A program made the translations under genes and the position numbers. 64,000 nt of DNA from the NCBI GenBank assembly GCA_018857735.1, contig JABMCL010003159.1, forward strand, positions 303,501 through 367,500, read 5' to 3'. This document shows, one piece after another, positions 43,411-55,400 of the stretch. A model generated the notes under the pieces. It saw nothing but the letters and a program-made list of their open reading frames with translations, did not search any database and was not told where the DNA came from. The stretch comes from Alviniconcha marisindica (Eukaryota; Mollusca; Gastropoda; Provannidae). The first letter of the stretch is position 1, and each line of letters begins with the position of its first letter.

Positions 43411-46400
43411 CTGCACAACCCAAGGTCATGGTCAACCCTTTTATCACAATCACCACCCCATCTGGGGCCCAATCAGAGGCTCTTGGCAATGTCATTATTG
43501 GCATCTTACTGTCTCCAGCCAGAATGTTGAGGTTAAAGCACAATGTTTGTTATGAGTTCCATGCGAGGATACCTTTCAGCTTTGGTAATCTTCATGACAT
43601 GACAAACTCCACAACTGAAATCCCCCAAGTCAGAGTGCAGCTGCCAAAGAGGCAGATATCACTGCACTCATATCAAGAAGTGTGGGGAAACAGTTGCATA
43701 CGCTGCCTTCTCACCCAACAGAGCTTGAACCCAAGGGTTTTTAGATGAGGGACGCTAACAAACATCACACCATCCCATTCAACACAAACCTAACTGTTAG
43801 ACAAAGATAGTGCTTTTTCATGCCCCATTGACCAGGCAAGTCCCATCAGGAAACTACACGTTAGCAGACACACAAATGACTACCCCCCCCCCCCCCCCCA
43901 CACACACAAAAAAACCTTTAACATATGAACGACTATCAAACCTTTTTGTGGCTGCTCTTCTGGGCGTTTATCTTAAAGTTTATCAAGAATCATGAAACCC
44001 CCTTACTTCACAACAGGGGCAAGAGCACAAAACTTCCTACCAGTGTCTTTGCCTTCAGAGCGGAAGTGTTCCAAGGACAGGACTAGACTGCGGATGAACA
44101 TGTTGGAGTCGACCATGTTGCGGTTGACGGTGTTGGTGAACTTCTCAAACTTGGCCGAGGAGGAGGAGGAGGAGGAGGCACCACGGGAAGAGCTGGAGGT
44201 GTCCCTGGTGGCTGAGGCCGGGGTCAGCACAGAGTCAAACGTCTTGAACGCCTCCCAGTTGAACTTGATGAGCTCCCCTAGCAGGTCAAAGCTGCTCTGG
44301 AGAATCTCTTTGTGGCGAATCTCGTGCTCCACAATGTTGCTGGCCACATGCTGCAAATGAAAGCACTGCTGCTGAGAGCAAGTCTCCAGCACCCAGTAAC
44401 AATCACCCTCCATTTTGAAAGCTTCTGAAAGCATTTTCTTCTCTTGAAATATGTCAATGTTCACTCCAAAAAACAAACAAAAAGAAGGGAAACAAGGACA
44501 GGTCACAGTGGCAAGACTGCAGTTAGGGCAACAAAAAAGGTTGAGTAGTGGAACTGAAGCAGGGAACAAACTGGAAAGACAGGTTGTAGTGGTGGAACTG
44601 ACAGTGGGAGAGAGGAGTGGCGGGGCTGGGATTGGGAGAGAGAATGGTTGTAGTGGTGGGACTGACAGTTACAGTGGGAGAGAGGAGTGGCGGGGCTGGG
44701 ATTGGGAGAGAGAATGGTTGTAGTGGTGGGACTGACAGTTACAGTGGGAGAGAGGAGTGGCGGGGCTGGGATTGGGAGAGAGAATGGTTGTAGTGGTGGG
44801 ACTGACAGTTACAGTGGGAGAGAGGAGTGGGGGGCTGGGATTGGGAGAGAGAATGGTTGTAGTGGTGGGACTGACAGTTACAGTGGGAGAGAGGAGTGGG
44901 GGGCTGGGATTGGGAGAGAGAATGGTTGTAGTGGTGGGACTGACAGTTACAGTGGAGAAGAGGGTGGGGCACTGGGAGAGAGAATGATTGTAGTGGTGGG
45001 ACTGACAGTTACAGTGGGAGAGAGGAGTGGTGGGACTGGGATGGGGAGAGAGAATGGTTGTAGTGGTGGGACCTACCAGGGAAACAGAAAGGTTGAGGGG
45101 TGGGACTGACACTGGGAAGACGGAAGGAAGGGCTAAAATGGTGGGACTGACACTGGGAAGACAGAAAGGTTGAGGGGTGGGACTGACACTGGGAAAACAG
45201 AAAGGCTGAGGGGTGGGACCGACACTGGGAAGACAGAAAGGTTTGCGGGGTGGGACTGACACTGGGAAGACAGAAATGTTGAGGGATGGGACTGACACTG
45301 GGAAGACAGAAAGGCTGAGGGGTGGGACTGACACTGGGAAGACGGAAAGGCTGAGGGGTGGGACTGACACTGGGAAGACAGAAAGGTTGAGGGATGGGAC
45401 TGACGCTGGGAAGATGGAAACGCTAAACTGGTGGGACTGGCACTGGGAAACCAGGTTGGAGGGGTGGGAATGACACTGGGAGGAAAGAAGGAAGGGCTGG
45501 ATTGGCATGACTGACACTGGGAAGACAGAAAGGTTGGAGGGATGGGACTGACATTGGGAAGAAAGAAGGAAGGGCTGGAATGGTAGGACTGACACTGGGA
45601 AGATGGAAAGGTTGAAGGGGTGGACTGACACTGGGAAGGTGGAAGGGCTGGAATGGTGGGACTTACACTGGGAAGACAGGTTGGAGGCGTGGGACTGACA
45701 CTGAGAAGACAGAAGGAAGGGCTAAAATGGTGTGACTCACACTGGGAAGACAGAAGGGCTGAAATGATGGTACTGACACTGGGAAGACAGAAGGAAGGGC
45801 TGGAATGGTGGGACTGACACTGGGAAGATGGAAAAGCTTGAGAGGTGGGACTGACATTGGGAAGACAAAAGGGTTAGAGAGGTGGAACTGACATTCAGAA
45901 GACAAAAGAGATGGAACAGTGGGACTGACTGACACAGGAAGGACAGAAATTCAAATTCACCTGCAGGAGACCCCGGCGCATAAGGAAGATCTGGTCACAA
46001 TATGAAGTGTCACCACGCAGGTAACTCTCTACCGCTCTGGCCAGCCAGAACCTGCCACAGACAAATCACCACTGGGTGCTCTGGTCCTCTTAACAGACAT
46101 TATCACTCCAATACCAAGCAAAACTTTCTCACATTTTCTCAATTCCCATCAACAGTCATAACCCAAGAAGCGTCTCCAAAAGAGTCTTGTCATAAAACAG
46201 TCTGCAGTCCTTCTGCAAAACCCTGAAGACCACCCCACTCTTCCTCACCCCCTGAAAAAAACACAAACAGAAACTACACCCCTGAGTGATTAACAATGGA
46301 TACAGTGATCAAGCAATCATGCAGAAAGTAATGACCTCTCTAAATCACCACTGATCCCTGGTGATGGATGAAGAAGTATTTGGTATTTGCATATGGAGTG

Positions 46401-49400
46401 ACAGACACAGTGACAAAGTGGCAGGGGGAGGGAGGGAGGGAGGGACATGTCTTACCTGAACGTCGATGTGGGTGGTTCTTTCTTCATCACTTCTACAATC
46501 TTCGACAGTAGCCCCTTGCTGCCTCGACACATCAGTTGCCTGTCGACCAATCTACAACTATTTATTGGCATTCTCACTTCAGCCGTAACACACACACACA
46601 CACATACATCCTTCCCTGCTGCTGGTCACAAGAAGAGCATTGGTAGTCTTAACAGGTAAATTAACTAAACAGTGTGTTTAACTTAGTCTGATACATAGTT
46701 TTGCATTATTTTCAAAACTCACATAATCAGTTTTTAACACACAGTCAACCATGATGGTTATATCAAAGCAAACATACTAAAGAAGTTGCAGAAGCAATGT
46801 CTCTACACTGTGTATTGAGTGTGATTTTTAATGCAATAAAATGTACTGAGCATCAAGAAAAATATATCAACAAATGGAAATGTGGTTTCCGTCTTTTACA
46901 TCTACTTCGGTCTCAAGTTGCACACATGCAAGTGTGGTAAGACTATTACTGTTAAGGCCAAATTGCTTCAAAAAGCTTTATCAACATTTCTTAGGCAGCA
47001 AATATTTGCACAAAAATGTAAAATAATGCCCTCTCCATTAGGTGTGATGGATGACCTACTGTATTACACAAACATGTGTCAATGTTATTCTGGAATGACC
47101 ACCTGTTTCCATGGACTTCACTGGCAGCAACTAACAGCTTACTCCCACATTGCAAAAATGTACCCCCCCCCCCCCCCCCCCCCAAATAAACCAAACATGC
47201 ACCTGCCATCAGTATGAACATACACAATAAAAACGCATTACACATGCTGGTAATTTCATGCATAAATGACCCACCCAACCTCAGAAATTACTGTGGTAAG
47301 AAAACTGCTGTGACCACTTGTTTTCACAAGAATTGTTATTAGGGCAATAAAGAACAAGGAATAGTAATTCATATTCAACTGCAGTTTTGACTTTGACCTG
47401 TGTTTTTCCTCTTGTATGACCAACAGCATAGAAGGACCCATCTACCACCAGTGGTTTATAGCTTAATAAACTTTTTGACACAGCCAAAGGGCCAAATCAA
47501 TGGAGTCAAAATGAAAGACCTGAAGAAAAAAAGGAGGAAAAAACAATAACACACATGTGGTTGCACCACAAATTACTTTGGCAATTATTGCAGGAAGTTT
47601 GATAGGTTCAAGCTGCTCAATACTGAAAGCCTAAGCTTGGACAGAAGCTTACACTATATTCAAAATGGTCCATGTAACTATAAAAGAAAACACAAAAAAG
47701 AACATACTTATTGATGGAGTCCAAGTTTGTGAGTGCCAGTGGTCCTGCTTTTCCTGGAAAGAATGTGAACAATTAAAATCAACAGCTTCATATCATCAGT
47801 AATAATAATGCTATGGTAAATGCAAGCATTGTACAGACACAAAGCGTTTTTGATAAATCTATTATCATTATCTGTAATCTTGTCAAACAGAGTATACTGG
47901 TACTAGTGGTAGTACAAAACATCACATAACAAAAAGTGCTTTTTTGCTATGAAGTAGATTTTCCTTCTTTTCCATACTGAATTTAAAACAAAACATTGAT
48001 GACATATTTAACTTGAAACACAGCACAATGTATCTAACAAAAGTTGTTTTATTGCTTACCATTGATTTTCCTCACTTCGTTGAGTTCATTCTTTGATAGC
48101 AACAAGTGTTTGTAGCTGCAAAACACAAGAGGGTATAAACATTTAGAAACTGACAACAGTAACATTCTAACGAAGCAGACCCTTAGTTTAGACACACTAG
48201 CTTCAACTCCTTCACTGAGTTAGTTAGTTGGTTAGAAAGTTGGTGCTTCGAGCCCAGCCAACCACAAGGATTATATCAGGGCTAAACCTTCACTGACACC
48301 CAATCCATACCTTAAGTGCATAGAACAAAAAACATCCGTAGAAAGGAGGCTGTGCACGATGTTTCAACATGCAATACTTGAAGGGTATTTGCTACTTTTA
48401 TGTGCAAGTAGGTCTTTTATTTCCTATATATAATTTTGGAAAGAGAGTGATCAGGAGTTCTTTTACTTGCTCCCAGTAGCTCAAAGTTTCTGATTTTTGG
48501 TACTGAAAGTTTACTGTGTTTTCCACCACAACATGGCTCTGAAATAATTCTAGCTGGTACACTTTCATTCTCAGTTTTTGAGCTAAATGTAGAACTGCAA
48601 TACATAGCCTGGTGTACTGCAGGGTACACACTAGTCCACCAGAGGACTGATGGTTGCTGGAGCTCTGCCACTTAGGATGCACCATACAGCCCAAGGAAGC
48701 ATAACACTAGTATCAATGGGGTGCTTTTTTTTAATTTTCTACTGTAACTTAGTAAGTTTTCCTTCTTCCTTTTTATTTCATATTTTTGAGGGGTGTGGTG
48801 TGGAGGGCACTGACTTCCTCTCACGCCGTTTATTTTCATGAAACTCTGACCAAGCTCAGATCTACAAATGGTTCTGAATTCAAAACATCTTGTGACACAT
48901 GACAGTGCCACCTGAACTGTACTCACTCGGAGTGATCACAGAAGCTATGTACAAGGCGCAGGAACTGGATCTTGAGGGCCACCTCAGGGCTGCACTCACA
49001 CGCAGCATTGTGTCCCCGCAACCGATGTCTGCTGTGGTGCCGCACGCTGCCACGAGAAGGCCTTCACGTGAAACATCACTCTACTGTTGTCAGACTTCAT
49101 GGTTCAACACAAGTGGGCACAGACAGTCAGACGCACAAATGTGAACAGACAGGCAGACTGACAGACCCAAAGAAAGGGACAGAAAGAAACAAAGAGGTGG
49201 AGTACATCTGTATTTACAATCATTACAAACTCAAATGAACAGTCTGCCCAGAGAATATGCAAGATGGTCTTGAACATAATAAAAGATTATTAATAAAATA
49301 AAAGAGGAAACAGATGTAGACTAAGCACAAATCATATACTCACACTTGGTACTTCCAAATAAACTGGTCAAACAAGTCACTGAGGCCTGGTGCTAACTTT

Positions 49401-52400
49401 AGATCAGCCAACTTCCTCTGCACCTAGAAGGAAGAAAGTTGCCACAGTCATTTTGCTGTAGTAATACTAACACATATAAGTACAGCATCAGAAACATTTA
49501 CCCCTTCCCCCCTAAAAAAAACACAGTAGACATACCACAGTACATGTATCTAAAATAGCCGGCAACACATCCATTAATCAAAAACTCCAGCCTTTTTTTT
49601 CTTCCAGTGTTTACCATGAAGTAGGCAACATTCCAAACACTTCCCTGCGTCTGCCACAGTGACAAAGAGCACCCAACCCTTTCCTGTATCAACTCACATG
49701 GCAAGTAGCACAGAACACGCTGGGAACTCCTACCTTTTTCCGGTGTTTTCCGAGAAGAAACAGGCCTAAGACATAAACCACCTCCACCCGCTGGACAAGT
49801 TCTTCTGTGATTTTCAGGCCTTGTTGTTGGACCATGTGGCTTCCTTCTGAGGATGGCTCAGAGATACCTGCAACAGTAACTAGCATGTATCATACACAAC
49901 ACAGAGCAACGCATCTTCATTCTGGTGACAGGCGTCGTACCACAGATGGTGGCCTGTTTTCAGTTATTAATTCGAAGATGTCTGGGACCAACATTGTAAA
50001 CAAATGATCTTCAAGGGACCACAGCATGCCTTCATTAAAGAGAAGCACCAGTTGTTATGTTTTTAGTCCCATTCTCAGCTTTGCTACAGTATTCAACAAT
50101 TTCCATTTCCTTCATGGTTTAAATGCCATACGGTACTTTTCTGGATCAATATCTCTTTTTGTTTTTATTGTCAAGCTCATCACCATACAGCAAAAGAAAT
50201 AATGAATGACCATTCCCTCAGATCAAGAGACAAACAAATACAGAACTAGAAACTAAAACTGAAGCTGCAAAAAGACCAAAGTAGAACCACAAAGTTGCAG
50301 GAAGTATTTTCAATGTGCAGAACTCATCTCCACATGTATAAAAACCTACCCCCAATGAAATCCTCAAAGTCATCATGATTCTGCTGCTCAAAGACTTCCT
50401 CTGCCATCTGGTTTTCTATCCACTCCATCCAGCAGTCCAACTCGCTCACCATGCCTCTGTAGCGGGGTGTGTCTGCATCAACATCACCATCACAAATATC
50501 ATCATCATCATCAGCTACTCTCTCTGCAACTACCTCTCTTTCTGTGCCAGCTCACTCAGAAAGACTACCCTCCTGAAGTTGGTGCAAAGATGCTGAAAGA
50601 CATCTTCCTCCTCTCTCACCGATAATTACAGAAGCATGGATACCAAACACCCCACAAGTACCAGCTGGCAAATAGTATGATAACCATCATTATAATCTTA
50701 GTCATCACTGTCATTCATCTCTGCTTATCCCCAAAATAAATTGCTTTCAACAGCACCTGAGGATACACCACAAAGCACCATAATCAAGAATATTTCTCTC
50801 TTTATTTAACCTAATCAGTTTGATCTACACAAATGGCAAACAAGCACACAATTCACTTACAATCTTTGTTGATGGCAATTTTGACGAGTCTTGGTAACAA
50901 CTCTGGAATGGCCAGTAGCAACTCTGCAGATAAAAAATATACACCCATTGTAAATCACCAACAATACAACACCCAAAAAACCCAAAATGTTTGGTGTCCA
51001 AGCAGAATAGCAAGTAAACATGCTGCTTAATGTCCACAGAAACCATAAGGCTTATTAGGGACGGGGACAAGGGGGAAAGGGGGTATGGAGGTGGGGGAGA
51101 GGGAGATTATATCCCTATTGCTACACTGTCACCACCAGAGTGATTTCTGCATTTTGGTGGGCAGCGATGAGAGCCATTTTAATGTGTCAGTAGGAAGTGA
51201 TGGACAAAGTCACAAGACTGCCCACAAACCACAACCTTTTTGAAGAGAAAGGAGAGCTGAAGCGGTATCGAACTGAGGTCCTTCCGCTTACCAACGAGAA
51301 GAGAGCTGAACCTCTAGTATTATAACACAGCAGTTTTGCCTACAACAGTCAGAACCTGTCCCAAATCCAAATGCAAAGCACTTGAGTAAAAGAGGCTGTC
51401 ACCCCAGAATGTACTAGAGGGCCAATGGTTAGTTACTGCTGCATGGATGAAGTCAAGGGGAAGCAGCCTGATAAGGCCCACGGGGAGCAGCAAACTATCC
51501 ACAATTTTCTTTTCTTTTCTCCATTCTGAGCACATGTTTGCATTTTCTCCACTGAGATAAGCATTTTGCAAACAAATGTACATTGAAGTCTAAGGTCTCC
51601 TGAGAGGTAATGACGAGAAGTAACTAACTTGTTTTCTACACCCAGTCAACCATGATGGTTATATCAGGGCGAGTAATGACAAGAAGCATCTCATGACATA
51701 TATGTGCCAATCACTGATTTTTTTTCTTTCCCGCTTTGGTTTCAGGGCGTTGATGAGCGCATGAAAAATACACACTAATATTCTTCTGATGGTTGGCTAG
51801 TACAAGAGGTGACTCAGCCCCCCAAAATCACTATTTATTTATAATTATATGCAATAAAATCAAGATTAACAGTGTGTCTTATAAATTTCTACAGACAATT
51901 GCTTTAAATCAAAAGTTGGCCCTACACTTTTGGGATATACAGCATGCAAACCATTCAATTACAAATGTCAGCAAAGTGTAACCCCCTCTCCTTCATATTA
52001 CAATATGCACATCTCACTATCAAAGTAGGTTGACCTGCTATTTCTGTTTCACCATTAAAAGGGCAAAAACAGCCTACTATCTCATGCAAACTACAGACTA
52101 TATGCTCAAAACTCTCAGGGAGAAAAGGTAACCCCTGGCCACCAGGTGACAGCTTCTTTAAAAAAAAAAAGAGCCTTCCTTAAAAATAATAATCTGAAAC
52201 AAGAATGACTGCTAGCATTCTAAAACAAGATCCAAACACATAAGAGGTTAAAAAAAATGCTTATTTATCATGACACAGATACACAATCTGCAAATATTTG
52301 GGGTAATCCCCTTTGTCAAGCTACAACACTTAAACAACAGTTCAATGCGATTAAAAATGATGGGAAGCAAAATAACTTATCTTTTTTGGTTGAGTTGTTG

Positions 52401-55400
52401 TTTTCTTGTCCAGTGCTTGGAAGAATGTTGGCATGACAATCTTCCGATCACTGGACAAGATTCTGTAACACTCTTCCAACATTCTTCCACACACTGGACA
52501 AAACAACAACTGAACCAAAAAAGAGAAGTCATTTCACTTATCTCATTTTTCATTGTTTTTAACTGTTTAACTGCTGTTTAAGTGTTGTTTTGTAGCTTGC
52601 CAAAGGGGATTACCCTGAAAATTTGCAGACTGTGTGTCTGTGTCATAATAAATAAGCAATCTTCTGAATCTTTCCTTAAAACATTCCACAAAACTGTGAT
52701 CACACTCACTCACCTTGGTTGATATCTCTGAGATTGACAAAACCTTTGCTCCTCTTTTGTTTATTCTGTGCATACACTGAAACAGAAAAATAAACAAGAC
52801 AACATGAAGAGCCATTCAAACTTTGGGTAAAACAGGCAGATTATTTGACATGAGCTGCAGACTATCATCTTTTATTACATATAAACATTTCCCTTTTCAC
52901 ATACCTGTGGTAACTAGTAACCAGACTAACATGTCCATTTTTATTATTTCATTGTAGTGCATTTGTTTCACCTTCCAATATTAACTTTATGCCAAAATCT
53001 TGCTTGTGGGCCTTTGTGACTGAGACAAAGTGCACACAGTACAAATGGAAGTTCATCAAAGTAATAGAATCAACTCCAAAAGTAAATTTCAAAATAAGAA
53101 TCGGGGTGGGGGTGAGGGTGTCAATGGAATCAACTTATTGTTGTACAACAGCTTCACTGAGCATAACAATACTACAGCAGTTTAGTAACTTGTACAATTT
53201 CTTCTCATTGTACCAGTCAAATCAAAATGAACACACCAGATTTCTTTCTCTTTGCCCTTTTTTTTATTTTCTTCACATCATCTCTTATACTGCTACAGTT
53301 AACCATCTGCGTCAGCTGATTATGGGACAAGTCTGACTCTATGCTGCACACTATGGAAAGGAGGAATACCACAGGGAGAAGCACATGCACAATCATGTTC
53401 TCTCTCTCTCTAACACAGACACACACACACCCATGCATACTGTAATAGACTATCACTGTCACACCTGTACACACACACACTAAAATGTGAATAGGCTGCT
53501 CACACGATGATTTGTTTTCGTAGATGTCAAGGTCAGAGATAGCCACAGCAAGAATTCGACAGAAATTGGCAAGTTCTGTGTCATCAAAGCATGTCAGCAA
53601 TGTTCGCAAATTATCTGCAACAAAAATATGATGCACTGGATTAATTATACATGAAGCTTTATGGAAGGCAAGAATCAAACAGAGTTCCGGAACACTGCCC
53701 CTCACTGGCAATTCTAAAAGAATCAGCAGGGAACTAATTTGTAAGTTTGGCAGCAAGGCTCTGTAAGTTTGGCAGCAAGGCTCTGTCACAGCAGGCTTTC
53801 CAGTTCCCAACAGTCTGTAGGAAAATGAAGCACAAAGAACAGACAACAAACCCACGAACAATATGGTTATACTAGCTGAAGCAAACACAAACCAAACCTG
53901 AGTGCAATTTCAACAGGATCACAAAATACTAATACTCAAGTCCTTGAACAGGATTATCAACAGTCAAATGAGTCCTCAAACACATGAACATTTTTTTTAC
54001 ATTTGGCAATTACTGGGGGTGGGGGTGGGGGTGGGGGGGGGGGGGTAGTTGGAGAAATCAGGCTGGCAGCAATTACTGAATTAGGAAGGTGGAAATCCTG
54101 TCAGTGTAGCATCAGTGAGTAAAGCAGCAAAAGCTGTATTCAGACCTGCTCCAGGTTTAAAAGAAGAAACCTTTCCTAGCTCTGGGCTATCAGCAAAATG
54201 GGATCTTGCTTTTTGTATCTGCAGTGTCTCACTACAGTTAATTCAATGCTGCCAACCTGTAACTAACAGTGACACAGGCAAAACAATCACTCTCAAAAAG
54301 AATGTGCCTAAGAGCTACACAACTTGGAGTTGTTGTTTTTTGTAAGTTCTGTTTTGTATTATTACACAATTTACAGTAATTTCCTATTACTTACGTATTC
54401 TGTGCAGGTCAAGGACATCTTTACGAGACTGAAGCATGTCCTCAATCAGCTGGCATGAGTTGACAAACGTTTTCTTTGGGATGCAAGCAAGGTAAAAACG
54501 TAGTTCAGCACTTCATCACTTTCTAACAGCTTGCTTGTAACTTGGTCCCCCACGGGCTGCAAGTCAACAAGCAAAATGTTTTCAGAGAAACAAAGATATA
54601 TTTGTACAACAAAACAGTCCTCTAAATGAGAAATAATTCCTATGTGATTAATGGTAAGTTAAAAACAACACATGCTGTAATGCATATGACCCTTCATCAT
54701 TAGTCTTCTTTTATTATCCACATTTAAGTTTTAACATCAACAAAATGACACCGTGATGCAAAATTTTGCTAACTCTTCCTGCCAAGATAATGACACTCCT
54801 GGGTCCAACAGGCCCATGCATGCTGGTAAATGTAACAGCAAGGAAAATACTCTGGGAAGTTCCTGATGCCCTGGTAAAATTATATACACTTCAAAAAGCC
54901 CCATGTGAGAAATTTCCATCACAGAGGCATAATGTCAAAGGGAAGATTCTAACATAACTGGGGTGTGGTACACATTTACTCCATGGTCATTTTATTAAAT
55001 CATTTTTCTGGAGGGTGGTGTGTGTGTGTGTGTGTTCTGGGGGGGGGGGGGGGGGGGAGATTCTCACACTGCAGTTTATTTTGCCATAGTCTTACTGCTC
55101 ACCAAACCATTTTGACCCATAAATGGCTTTAAAATCAATTTCAAGGTACAAGAGCCTGCTATGTCATAGTCATTAGCAGCTTGAAAGTTTACAGCTCTTT
55201 GGGGGGTTTCTTCACAGCCACATCTGCTACTGCCTTACTTTCAAACACCCTAACTATGCCCTGGTGCTATACAGTCTTAGACCTTAATCAAAACTAAAAG
55301 CTAACTGATTGTGCCCTGTGCTGATATCAAAATCCCAGAACACTCAAACTGACACACTGTCATCCTTTAGTCTGATCCAGACACATACAGAGATTAATCA

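Noticed and set aside
44669..45631. 320-codon minus-strand open frame rich in Ser/Pro/Val
   Set aside because: Lies entirely within intronic minisatellites of TRPC4AP; it is repeat-driven.
53217..53888. 223-codon minus frame as a separate gene
   Set aside because: Only 53504-53614 is conserved, and this is TRPC4AP exon 7. The rest is intron read through.
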